64,000 nucleotides of DNA, from the NCBI GenBank assembly GCA_020633415.1, contig JACKDQ010000001.1, forward strand, positions 372,001 through 436,000. The letters are read 5' to 3'. The first letter of the stretch is position 1. Each line of letters starts with the position of its first letter. Shown here piece after piece: positions 49,121 through 57,437 of this stretch. Both the position numbers and the translations under genes were made by a program. This DNA comes from Deltaproteobacteria bacterium. GTDB taxonomy: Bacteria; Myxococcota_A; Polyangia; GCA-2747355. The notes below the pieces were generated by a model. The model saw nothing but the letters and a program-made list of their open reading frames with translations. It ran no database searches and had not been told where the DNA came from.

Positions 49121-50269
49121 ATGCGTTCAGCAAGACTTAGCGATCTCGTGCTATCCGACATTCGCGTGATGACGCGCGAGTGCAATCGCGTTGCCGGCAT
49201 CAACATGGCACAAGGGCTGTGCGACCTGCCGACGCCGACGTTTGTTGCTCAGGCGGCTTGTCGGGCGATCGAACGCGGGGCGAGCAGCTACTCCTACGCC
49301 GAGGGTGCAGAGCGTCTGCGCGTGGCGCTGGCGCAAAAGTTGGCCCGCGACAATCGGCTAAGCGCGGACCCGCAACGCGAGCTGATGATCGCCGTCGGGG
49401 CGACCGGTGCCTATACCGCGGCGATCACCGCGTTGCTCGATCCTGGCGATGGTGTGCTGCTTCTTGAGCCCTACTACGGGTATCACCTCAACGCCGCGAT
49501 CGTCGCTGGTGTTGAGCCGCAGTTTCTCACGCTCGCGGCCCCAGATTTTCGTCTCGAGGAATCGGCGTTGCGCTCGGCGATCAAGGCCAACACGCGGGCG
49601 ATCGTGCTCTGCACGCCGGCAAATCCCTGCGGACGCATGCTCGACCAAGCCGAGATCGATCTGGTCGCTCGGCTGGCCAACGCCCACGATCTGTTGGTGA
49701 TCACCGACGAGATTTACGAGTACATTCGCTTTGACGATCGACCTCATCTTTCTCCGGCCGCGCGGGACGACCTGCGATCGCGTACGGTGACGATCGGCGG
49801 TGCGTCGAAGACGTTTTCGGTGACGGGATGGCGAATCGGCTGGGCCTGTGCGCCGGCGGAAATGATCCGCTCGATGACACTGGTTCACGATATCAATTAC
49901 GTTTGTGCGCCAACGCCGTTGCAGCTAGCGATCGCCGACGCATTGGAGACTTCGACCGAGTACTTTTCTGAGCTGGCCAGAGACTATCAAGGCAAACGTG
50001 ACAAACTCGCTGACGCATTGAGCCGCGCCGGACTGTCACCGCTGATTCCCGAGGGGGCCTACTACATGCTGGCTGATGTCAGCGCGCTTGGCTGTCAGAC
50101 TGCCAAGCAAGCCGCGATGCTGCTGCTTGAGCGAACGAAAGTGGCAACCGTTCCCGGATCTGCATTTTTCAACGGCTCGACGGGGGAGTCGCTGGTGCGG
50201 TTCTGCTTTTCCAAGTCCGATCAAGATCTCGACCAGGCCTGTCGAGCGTTAAGCGCGCTGTCTGCGTGA
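49121..50269 (+). CDS. Class I/II PLP-dependent aminotransferase
   Basis: 382 residues. The aminotransferase fold type I motifs are complete: SSYSYAEGAERLRVALAQKL near the N-terminus, GATGAYTAAI, LCTPANPCGRML (the NPxG motif that binds the substrate carboxylate partner), DEIYEYIRFDD, and the PLP lysine K230 in GGASKTFSVTGWRIGWA. The sequence is closest in style to aspartate/kynurenine-type aminotransferases (subgroup Igamma or kynurenine-oxoglutarate). Substrate not determined. The methyltransferase gene begins 16 bp downstream. Confidence 0.92.
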   Translation: MRSARLSDLVLSDIRVMTRECNRVAGINMAQGLCDLPTPTFVAQAACRAIERGASSYSYAEGAERLRVALAQKLARDNRLSADPQRELMIAVGATGAYTAAITALLDPGDGVLLLEPYYGYHLNAAIVAGVEPQFLTLAAPDFRLEESALRSAIKANTRAIVLCTPANPCGRMLDQAEIDLVARLANAHDLLVITDEIYEYIRFDDRPHLSPAARDDLRSRTVTIGGASKTFSVTGWRIGWACAPAEMIRSMTLVHDINYVCAPTPLQLAIADALETSTEYFSELARDYQGKRDKLADALSRAGLSPLIPEGAYYMLADVSALGCQTAKQAAMLLLERTKVATVPGSAFFNGSTGESLVRFCFSKSDQDLDQACRALSALSA

Positions 50270-50285
50270 GTGGCCGAGGACGCGC

Positions 50286-50891
50286 ATGAAACAGTTTGCC
50301 GAAGCGGCTGGCAGAAACATCGAGCCGATCCTCGACGTTCTGCGGCGCTGGCTTCCAGCAGGCGGGATCCTGCTGGAAATCGCCAGTGGTACCGGGCAGC
50401 ACGCCGCGCGCTTTGCCCACGAATTTCCGCAGCTGACGATCCAGCCGAGTGACCGTGATCCGGTCGCGCTCAAGAGCATTGCCGCCTGGGTTTCCGAGGT
50501 CAGCTCGGCGAACCTTCGTCTGCCGCTCGTGCTCGACACACGCGACGCTGACTGGGCGATCGAGTGGCCGATCGATGTTTTGGTCGGCATTAACATGGTC
50601 CATATCTCGCCCTGGGAAAGCTGTCTTGGGCTGTTCGCCGGCGCCTCGCGCTACCTCGCCAGCGACGGTCTGCTCTACCTGTATGGTCCGTATATGCTCG
50701 ATGGCCAGCATACTGCACCAAGCAACGCGCGTTTCGATGACTGGTTGCGCCAGCAGGACCCACGTTGGGGCGTACGCGATGTTGGCGCGCTTTGCGAGGT
50801 GGCCGCTGACCACGGATTGCAGTTGGCGGCGCGCCTGGCGATGCCGGCTAACAACATGTCGCTGCTCTTTCGGCGAGAAATAGCTCTGTGA
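50286..50891 (+). CDS. DUF938 SAM-dependent methyltransferase-like protein
   Basis: 201 residues. The SAM-binding loop LLEIASGTGQHAARFAHEFP and the DUF938 lines WIPSD-type (IQPSDRDPVALKSI), NMVHISPWESCLGLFAGA and LYLYGPYMLDG identify the family. DUF938 proteins are annotated as methyltransferases but no reaction has been shown to my knowledge. Start ATG at 50286 after CGAGGACGCGC. It is close behind the aminotransferase gene and may be in one transcript. Confidence 0.88.
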   Translation: MKQFAEAAGRNIEPILDVLRRWLPAGGILLEIASGTGQHAARFAHEFPQLTIQPSDRDPVALKSIAAWVSEVSSANLRLPLVLDTRDADWAIEWPIDVLVGINMVHISPWESCLGLFAGASRYLASDGLLYLYGPYMLDGQHTAPSNARFDDWLRQQDPRWGVRDVGALCEVAADHGLQLAARLAMPANNMSLLFRREIAL

Positions 50892-51476
50892 TTTCGGGTG
50901 ATAGGGACGAGCGCCGGCGGCGGTGCAGCTGAACGGCGCCGATCAGTCACCGAGCCTTGACCTTCGATCTAGACGTCGCATACTTGAGACGACGACTCGC
51001 CGTTTCGGTCGTTCGATCGCAGGAGGTCAATTTAGGTGGGATGCGTCCGTCGTGCGGTCTATCGAGATCAACTGGTGCCCGTCGTTGAGCCGAGCTATCA
51101 AGGCCTGTTTCAAGGTTCGGCCCGGGGCGGTGCTGTTGTGGTGAGTTGCTCGCCGTTGGTCGCTTGTCTGCCAACTGATCCCTTTGCCCAGAGATCATCG
51201 CTGCGACAGCTGGTGATTACCGAGCGCTGCTGCGCGGCGAGCGCCACCAAGCGCTGCGCTGCGACCTCGCCACGCGATGGTTATTGATCGCGGCGAGAGG
51301 TATTTCCAGCGGCAGCGCTAATCGCGTTGCAGCTTTGGAACCGCCGCTCGCGCCTGTCGGGCCGGCCTGCGATTGCGTTGAAACCGACTGGGGCGCACCG
51401 CGCGCCGTGGAGGCTGCGTCGCGCAGCCAATTGATCGCCAATGGATCTTGCGCGCTGCCCAGCGTAAGATGCTCCC
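50892..51476. other. 585-bp intergenic region
   Basis: No credible gene or structure is visible. Frames on both strands are short and rich in Arg, Ser and Ala, typical of non-coding frames in this base composition. It should include the promoter of the epimerase gene, but I see no clear -10 or -35. Confidence 0.5.
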
Positions 51477-52418
51477 ATGGCACACTATCTCATAACCGGC
51501 GGCGCCGGGTTTATTGGCAGCCATTTGACAGCTCGATTGCTCGATGACGGTCATCAGGTTCGGGTGATCGATAATCTCAGCACTGGCAAGCGCGCCAATG
51601 TCGAGCGCTTTGGCGATCGAATCGACTTTCAGCTGGGTGACATTGCCGAGCCTGAGTCGATCCGGCGGGCGGTCGACGGCATCGACTACATCCTGCACCA
51701 GGCAGCGTTGCCATCGGTGCCGCGTTCGATCAGCGACCCGATCGCCTCGGATCGCGCCAATATCGCGGGTACGCTACAACTCTTGATCGCGGCGCGAGAT
51801 GCCAAGGTTAAGCGCGTCGTACAAGCGTCGTCGTCTTCGGTATATGGCGATACCCCGGTGCTGCCCAAAGTAGAAACGATGCCGACCGCACCGCGGTCGC
51901 CCTACGCAGCCAGCAAGCTCGCCGGAGAGAGCTATGGCCGAGCATTTTACGCATCCTATGGTTTGGAGTATGTCGGACTGCGCTATTTCAACGTGTTCGG
52001 CCCGCGCCAAGATCCGAGCTCGCAGTATGCAGCGGTGTTGCCGAAATTCATTACCGCGGTGCTCGAAGGCCGCTCGCCGCTGATCTTTGGCGACGGTAAG
52101 CAATCGCGCGATTTCTGCTTCATCGATAATGTCGTCGAAGCCAATCTCAAGGCCTGCCTAGCTGAGGGTGCCGCGGGGGAGGTCTTCAACATCGCCTGTG
52201 GTGAGCGCATCGATTTGCTCGGCGTACTCGATTTGCTTGGGCAGTTTTCGGGTCGCAAGATTTCGGCCGAGTTTCGTGACGCACGGGTCGGCGACGTGAA
52301 ACATTCGCTCGCCGACATCGATAAGGCCCAACGGATCCTCGGCTACCGTGGTGCGGTGAAATTCGCCGACGGGCTCGAGCAAACGTTCAAGTGGTTCAGC
52401 GACGGTAAAGCGGTCTAG
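51477..52418 (+). CDS. NAD-dependent UDP-sugar 4-epimerase (WbpP/GalE-like)
   Basis: 313 residues. The extended short-chain dehydrogenase motifs are present: GGAGFIG (8-14) for NAD binding, the Ser and Tyr of the catalytic set (ASSSSVYGD near 117-125, Y143 and K147 in SPYAASK). The segments IDNLSTGKRANVE, LRYFNVFGPRQDPSSQYAAV and FIDNVVEAN are typical of the WbpP-type group that interconverts UDP-GlcNAc and UDP-GalNAc or their uronates. It makes precursors for surface polysaccharide. It stands alone; no other glycan genes are adjacent. Confidence 0.92.
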   Translation: MAHYLITGGAGFIGSHLTARLLDDGHQVRVIDNLSTGKRANVERFGDRIDFQLGDIAEPESIRRAVDGIDYILHQAALPSVPRSISDPIASDRANIAGTLQLLIAARDAKVKRVVQASSSSVYGDTPVLPKVETMPTAPRSPYAASKLAGESYGRAFYASYGLEYVGLRYFNVFGPRQDPSSQYAAVLPKFITAVLEGRSPLIFGDGKQSRDFCFIDNVVEANLKACLAEGAAGEVFNIACGERIDLLGVLDLLGQFSGRKISAEFRDARVGDVKHSLADIDKAQRILGYRGAVKFADGLEQTFKWFSDGKAV

Positions 52419-52463
52419 CGTCGCGAGCGGAAGGCACTTCGCAATTCAACTGCGCTAGCCGCG

Positions 52464-53387
52464 CTAATCGACGCGTCGCGCCCCTTGCCGATCCAACGTG
52501 CAAACATGCATCTGCGCACCGTGGGAGCCTTCGAGCAGTACAGCTGCTTGCATCGCTTCTGCTGCCGCGGTTGCCTGCTCGATGCTTTCGCAGGCCGCGA
52601 ATAGGGTCGGTCCGCCCCCGGAAATCGCCGCGCCCAGTGTTCCGATGCGATGTGCAGCTTCAAGGGCGGCACGCCCGCCGGTGATCAGATCGATCCGCCG
52701 CGGGGTGGCAATCTTGTCGCCGAAGGCGCCGCTGAGCAAATCGAGGCGGTTCGCTGAGAGCGCGTAGATCAATTGCGCCAAGCGCGCGCTGTTGTCGATC
52801 ACTTCAGCGAGCGGGATCGCGGCAGGGATCGCTTGTCGCGAGCGCTCGGTCGTTAGCGACTGGGCAGGGGTGACCAACGCCAAGTGGAGCGTTAGCTCAG
52901 TTTCAATGCGTAACGCACCGTGTGTTGAGATCAGCACGACGCCGCCGAGCAAAGATGCTGCGACGTTATCGTGGTGCGCTGTACCACACGCGACACCTTC
53001 GGCCTCGGCCGCGCAATCGATCATCTGCTGATCGGAGAGCTTGTTGCCGACCAAGATGTTAACCGCCTTGGCGGCGGCGACAGCCGATGTTCCCGACGAG
53101 CCGAGACCGCTGCCGATCGGTAGGCCCTTCTCGAGCCGCAGCTCGAGCCCAAAGTCGAGCTCAAGCAGCCGTGAAGCGGCCTTGGCTGCGGCGACCGCGG
53201 TATTCTTGTCGCCCTTGGGTAAATCATCAGGGCAGTCGATCAGCTCGATGCCTCGGCTGGCCTTCTTGCGCACGCCGACGATGTCTCCACGTCCGGCAAT
53301 GGCGGCACCGAGTACATCGAAGCCGGGTCCAAAATTACCGATCGACGCTGGCGCGAAAACGTTGGTCCAGCTGTTGTCCACGATCAT
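52464..53387 (-). CDS. thrB: Homoserine kinase
   Basis: 307 residues. The GHMP kinase motifs are seen: NVFAPASIGNFGPGFDVLG at the start, LPIGSGLGSSGTSAVAAAKA (phosphate-binding loop, about residues 80-100), and AISGGGPTLFAACE near the C-terminus. It phosphorylates homoserine with ATP on the way to threonine. Its ATG overlaps the stop of the aspartokinase-homoserine dehydrogenase gene by 4 bp, so the two enzymes of the pathway are coupled. Threonine synthase is not in the window. Confidence 0.96.
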   Translation of the reverse strand: MIVDNSWTNVFAPASIGNFGPGFDVLGAAIAGRGDIVGVRKKASRGIELIDCPDDLPKGDKNTAVAAAKAASRLLELDFGLELRLEKGLPIGSGLGSSGTSAVAAAKAVNILVGNKLSDQQMIDCAAEAEGVACGTAHHDNVAASLLGGVVLISTHGALRIETELTLHLALVTPAQSLTTERSRQAIPAAIPLAEVIDNSARLAQLIYALSANRLDLLSGAFGDKIATPRRIDLITGGRAALEAAHRIGTLGAAISGGGPTLFAACESIEQATAAAEAMQAAVLLEGSHGAQMHVCTLDRQGARRVD

Positions 53388-55819
53388 TCTCCCGAAGACT
53401 GTGGGCGTATCGCGCGCCCGAGTTCATGTGTCACCTTGAGCACGTCGGCTAGCACGCCGGCGGCTGTGACTTCGGCACCAGCTCCTGGTCCGCGCACGAC
53501 GAGTGGGTATTGATCGTAGCGCTGGGTGCGAAAGACCAAAATGTTGTCAGGGCCACGCAATGCGCCGATCGGTCCATCTTTGGGGACCTCACTGAGGCCG
53601 ACCCGCACACCTTCTTGATCGATGCTTGCCGTATAGCGCAGCGTGCGACCAGCATCAGCCGCGGCGGCGATGCGGGCGGCAAGTGCGTCTTGATAGGCGG
53701 CGAGCGCCGGCGCGAGTCCGCCTTCGAGGTTGGGCACCAGTGGTTCGAGTTGCACATCCTGCGGCTCGAGCAGGCGGCCGGCAGAACGTGCGATGATCAA
53801 CGCTTTGCGCGCGACGTCGCGTCCGCTGAGATCCTCGCGGGGATCGGGTTCGGTGTAGCCTTGTTCTACGGCGCGCTCGACGGCAACTTGTAGGGACTGC
53901 CCTTCCTCGAGTAGCGTGCAGATATAGCCCAGCGTTCCAGAGAGGCATCCAGTGACCGAAAGCAGCGTGTCGCCCGAAAGCAGCAGTTCGTGCAGCGTAT
54001 GCAGCGCAGGCAGCCCGGCGCCAAAGGTCGTCTCATAACCATAGCGGGCGCGCCCGTGGTAGCTGGCGTCCATCAGTTTGCGATAGGCGCTCATGCTGCC
54101 GGCCAGCGGCTTCTTGTTGGCAGTGACGACATGGAAGCCTCTGCGCAGCGCTTCGGCATGCAATCCGCCGGTCTCGGCGGCGGTCATGTCGACGACCACC
54201 ACGTCTGTGAAGTGTTCCGCACCGATTTGGTCGAGCAACGCGTGGTCGTCGGGGCGTTGTTGACCTTCCTTGAGGCGGCCGATCGCGGCCGTCGGTGGCA
54301 TGCCGTTGGCGGCGAAGACGAACTTTTGGCTATTGCAGACACCAACAACGCGTAGGTCGAGATTGAGATTCTTCGAGAGATTGGCCGAGTTCTGCTCAAG
54401 CATCCGCAAGAATGTTTCACCGACGCGGCCCGAGCCGATCACAACCAAGTTGGTCAGTCGCGTTAGGCCGAACGCGGTATGCGCGGCGCGCACCGCACGG
54501 GGCAACTGATCCTGGCGGATCGCGACAGAGATCGAGAGCTCCGATGCGCCTTGCGCGATCGCCAGAATATTCACACCAACGCTGGCGAGCGAAGAGAAGA
54601 AGCTCGCTGCCGTTCCCGGTCGACCCGCCATGCCCGCGCCGATAATCGAAACGATCGAGACTCCGTTGGTCTGGTCGATCGACTCGATCGCTCGCGTCTT
54701 GAGTTCGAGTGCGAAACGCCGCTTTAGCTCGCGAACCAACCCACCGGCGGATGCTGTGTTGACCACAACGGAGACGGTCTGTTCCGATGAGGACTGCGAG
54801 ATCATGATTACGTTGGCTGCTGCACCCTCCGCGGACTCGAAGATCCTGCGGGCGACGCCGACCAGGCCGGCCATCCCGCGGCCATCGATCGTCACAAGCG
54901 AGAGATCTCGCACAGAGGTGACGGTCTTGACGCCTGCCGGTGAGTCATCGCTGCGCTCGCTGATGCATGTGCCCGGTCGCTCGGGGTATCCGCTGTGCTT
55001 GATCCAGATCGGAATGTTGGCCTTCAGCGCAGGCAGCATTGTGCGCGGGTGAACAACCTGCGCGCCGAAGTACGACATTTCGGCTGCTTCGCGGTATGAG
55101 ACGGACGAGAGGGTGCGCGCCTCGTGGACCAGCGCTGGGTCGGCGGTGAGAATGCCATCGACATCGGTATAGATCACCAACTCGTCGGCTTTGACCAGTT
55201 GCGCGATCAGTGCGGCGGTGTAGTCCGATCCGCTACGTCCGAGTGTTGTCGTTGCACCGTCCTCGGTTGCCGCGATGAAGCCGGTGATCACCGGTATGGT
55301 TGCTGTGCTTTGCAGCAAAGGCTCACGAGCGAAGCGCTCGGTGGTCTTTTCAAAGTCGACTGTCGCCTCTGCGAAGTTGTCATCAGTGACGATCACACGC
55401 CGCGCGTCGAGCATGTCGGCCTCAGCGTCACATGCCGCGAGATAGTCGCAGAACAGCGTCGCCGAGAGTCGCTCGCCGAAGGACACCAGCAGCGCCTGCG
55501 ATCGCGGCGTTTGCTCGCGCAGCTGAAAGATCCCGCCGAGTAGGTTTCCCGCATCGTGCATCAACTGCTCGAGCTTGCGGACGGTCTGCGGCTGCCGCGC
55601 GAGACCCCGGTGTGTCTCGCCGATCTGACCGAGAATCGCCAAAGCGTCGCCGAGATTTCCTGCTTCGGCGGCGTTTCCGGCCTCGATCAGCTTGTTGGTC
55701 GTCTTTCCGGTCGCGGAAACGATGACCATGCAAGGTCGGGCAGCAGCGGTGGTCTGAGCTGCGCGCGCGAGGCGGGCAGCATTGGCCAGGGAGGTTCCTC
55801 CGAACTTTAGTACTCGCAT
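53384..55819 (-). CDS. thrA: Bifunctional aspartokinase/homoserine dehydrogenase
   Basis: 811 residues. The ATG at 55819 is used because the protein then begins MRVLKFGGTS, the universal aspartokinase start; the longer frame adds unrelated sequence. The kinase domain continues with GRSGSDYTAALIA and YTDVDGI. Two ACT-type regulatory segments follow (about 290-440). The homoserine dehydrogenase domain begins near 445 with VVIGSGRVGETFLRML, then TANKKPLAGSM, and LSGTLGYI. The fusion channels aspartate to homoserine; the ACT segments imply feedback by threonine or lysine. This ThrA-type arrangement is common in gamma-proteobacteria and Bacteroidetes. Confidence 0.96.
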   Translation of the reverse strand: MRVLKFGGTSLANAARLARAAQTTAAARPCMVIVSATGKTTNKLIEAGNAAEAGNLGDALAILGQIGETHRGLARQPQTVRKLEQLMHDAGNLLGGIFQLREQTPRSQALLVSFGERLSATLFCDYLAACDAEADMLDARRVIVTDDNFAEATVDFEKTTERFAREPLLQSTATIPVITGFIAATEDGATTTLGRSGSDYTAALIAQLVKADELVIYTDVDGILTADPALVHEARTLSSVSYREAAEMSYFGAQVVHPRTMLPALKANIPIWIKHSGYPERPGTCISERSDDSPAGVKTVTSVRDLSLVTIDGRGMAGLVGVARRIFESAEGAAANVIMISQSSSEQTVSVVVNTASAGGLVRELKRRFALELKTRAIESIDQTNGVSIVSIIGAGMAGRPGTAASFFSSLASVGVNILAIAQGASELSISVAIRQDQLPRAVRAAHTAFGLTRLTNLVVIGSGRVGETFLRMLEQNSANLSKNLNLDLRVVGVCNSQKFVFAANGMPPTAAIGRLKEGQQRPDDHALLDQIGAEHFTDVVVVDMTAAETGGLHAEALRRGFHVVTANKKPLAGSMSAYRKLMDASYHGRARYGYETTFGAGLPALHTLHELLLSGDTLLSVTGCLSGTLGYICTLLEEGQSLQVAVERAVEQGYTEPDPREDLSGRDVARKALIIARSAGRLLEPQDVQLEPLVPNLEGGLAPALAAYQDALAARIAAAADAGRTLRYTASIDQEGVRVGLSEVPKDGPIGALRGPDNILVFRTQRYDQYPLVVRGPGAGAEVTAAGVLADVLKVTHELGRAIRPQSSGE

Positions 55820-55829
55820 ATGCGTCTTT

Positions 55830-57437
55830 CTACCAGGGTAGCTGTTGGCGAAGGCGACGGGCGGCGACACGTAGGTCAGTGATCGCTCGCCCGCGCAGCG
55901 TTGCGCGTCGTTGAAGATAGTGATCGGCAAGCTTGCCGGCCACATAGCCCGAATGGGTACAGGGAGCGACACCGGCTCCGAGCACCGAGGAGCCGCAAAG
56001 CAGAAGTCCTTCTAAGGGGGTGGTAGGCGCGAAGCGACGAAAGAATACTTGGTTGGGTGTGTGTGCGGGGCCGTAGATCGCTCCGCTGCGATTATGGATG
56101 TAATGGCTGTTGGTCGCCGGCGTAGAGCTTTCACGAACGACGATCTCTTCGCTGCGCAGCTCGGGGACGTAGAGCGCTGCCCGTTCGATCAGCGGGTCCG
56201 CGATGCGCCGCTTTAGGTCGTTGTAGTCCTGGTCGCGTTTCATTGTGCGTTGGCCGAACCAGCGAGCGAACGGTTGTGCAGCCACCAAGGTAACGATTTC
56301 GACGATATGATGTCCGCTGGGTGCCTTATTCCCCTGCGGATCCTTAAGCGTTGGGATCGTGATGAACATCATTTCGCCGCTGGGCAGCTCGCCGTTTTCC
56401 ACACGAGCATAGAGGCGATCGATGTCGCGATCGTCGTAGTGCCAAACGTTGGCGTCCTGAATCGGATTGTTGCTGAGGTTGGCTTTTAGTCCCAAAAAGA
56501 CCATGAACGATCCGTAGGAAGGTTCGATCCTGCGGATGCGTCGGGCGATGCGTCGATTATGGCTGTGGAGGTCGGCCATCTTGAAGGTCGCAACGGCTTC
56601 GGCGTTGGAGATCACGACGTTGGCCAAAAATGTTTCGCCGCTCTGGGTGCGTACACCGTTGACTCTGCCGTGGCTGTGAAGCAGTGATTCAACCGCCGTG
56701 TTGCGCTTTAGCAGCGCACCCTTGGCCTGCAGCGCTTCGACATAGGCGTCGCGAATGCTTCCCGATCCGCCCCGCGGATAGAAAGCACCCTTGAGATAGT
56801 GGAGCAGCAAGCCGATGTGATAGAGCGCCGAGATGCGACCCGGCGGAAGGCCGAGGTCACCGCAAGGGCCAGAGAGTGCACACTTGAGCAGCTTGTCGTC
56901 GAAATAGTGATCGAGGAGCTCGGCAAACGTCGCGTTGCGCCAGCGCAAAAGGGCTGGCAGGTGCTTGGCCGCCTCCCAGCCGCTGCGCAGATCGCGGACG
57001 CGGCCCACTGTGCGAAAGGCCGCCTCGACCTCTTTGAGTAGCGCAAAGAAGCGGTCGATCGCCGATGTCTCGTGGGGGAAATCATCTTTGAGCCGCTGGC
57101 AAAAGCGCTCGATGCCTTTGCCGAGCTTGATTTGGTAGCCCGGAAAGACATACCAGTCGAAGCCATCGGGGTTGAGCTCGTTGAATTTGACGTCGAGCTC
57201 GAGCGAGCGGTAGATGCGTTGCAGGCTGCCGCCTTCGAAACCCTCTCCGACGTAGTGCACGCCGGTATCGAAGACGAATTTTTTTCGGGCGAAGGGATTG
57301 AGGTAGCCGCCGAACTGCTGCGCCGCCTCGAGCAGCACGACGCTGTAGCCGCGCCGCGCAACGGTAAGCGCAGCAGTCAGCCCGCCGGCGCCACTGCCGA
57401 TCACGGCAACATCGAATCGCCGGGGCGAATCATTCAT
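55830..57437 (-). CDS. RetSat/CRTISO-like FAD oxidoreductase
   Basis: 535 residues. The FAD loop VAVIGSGAGGLTAALTVARR and the line GGYLNPFARKKFVFDTGVHY match the carotenoid isomerase / retinol saturase group. Further conserved segments: ALYHIGLLLHYLKGAFYPRG, GGSGSIRDAYVEAL and the C-terminal LLLCGSSVLGAGVAPCTHSG. Members reduce, saturate or isomerise a polyene or isoprenoid. The ATG at 57437 overlaps the stop of the giant gene by 4 bp (ATGA), so it is translated right after that protein. The thrA start follows 11 bp after its stop. Confidence 0.9.
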   Translation of the reverse strand: MNDSPRRFDVAVIGSGAGGLTAALTVARRGYSVVLLEAAQQFGGYLNPFARKKFVFDTGVHYVGEGFEGGSLQRIYRSLELDVKFNELNPDGFDWYVFPGYQIKLGKGIERFCQRLKDDFPHETSAIDRFFALLKEVEAAFRTVGRVRDLRSGWEAAKHLPALLRWRNATFAELLDHYFDDKLLKCALSGPCGDLGLPPGRISALYHIGLLLHYLKGAFYPRGGSGSIRDAYVEALQAKGALLKRNTAVESLLHSHGRVNGVRTQSGETFLANVVISNAEAVATFKMADLHSHNRRIARRIRRIEPSYGSFMVFLGLKANLSNNPIQDANVWHYDDRDIDRLYARVENGELPSGEMMFITIPTLKDPQGNKAPSGHHIVEIVTLVAAQPFARWFGQRTMKRDQDYNDLKRRIADPLIERAALYVPELRSEEIVVRESSTPATNSHYIHNRSGAIYGPAHTPNQVFFRRFAPTTPLEGLLLCGSSVLGAGVAPCTHSGYVAGKLADHYLQRRATLRGRAITDLRVAARRLRQQLPW

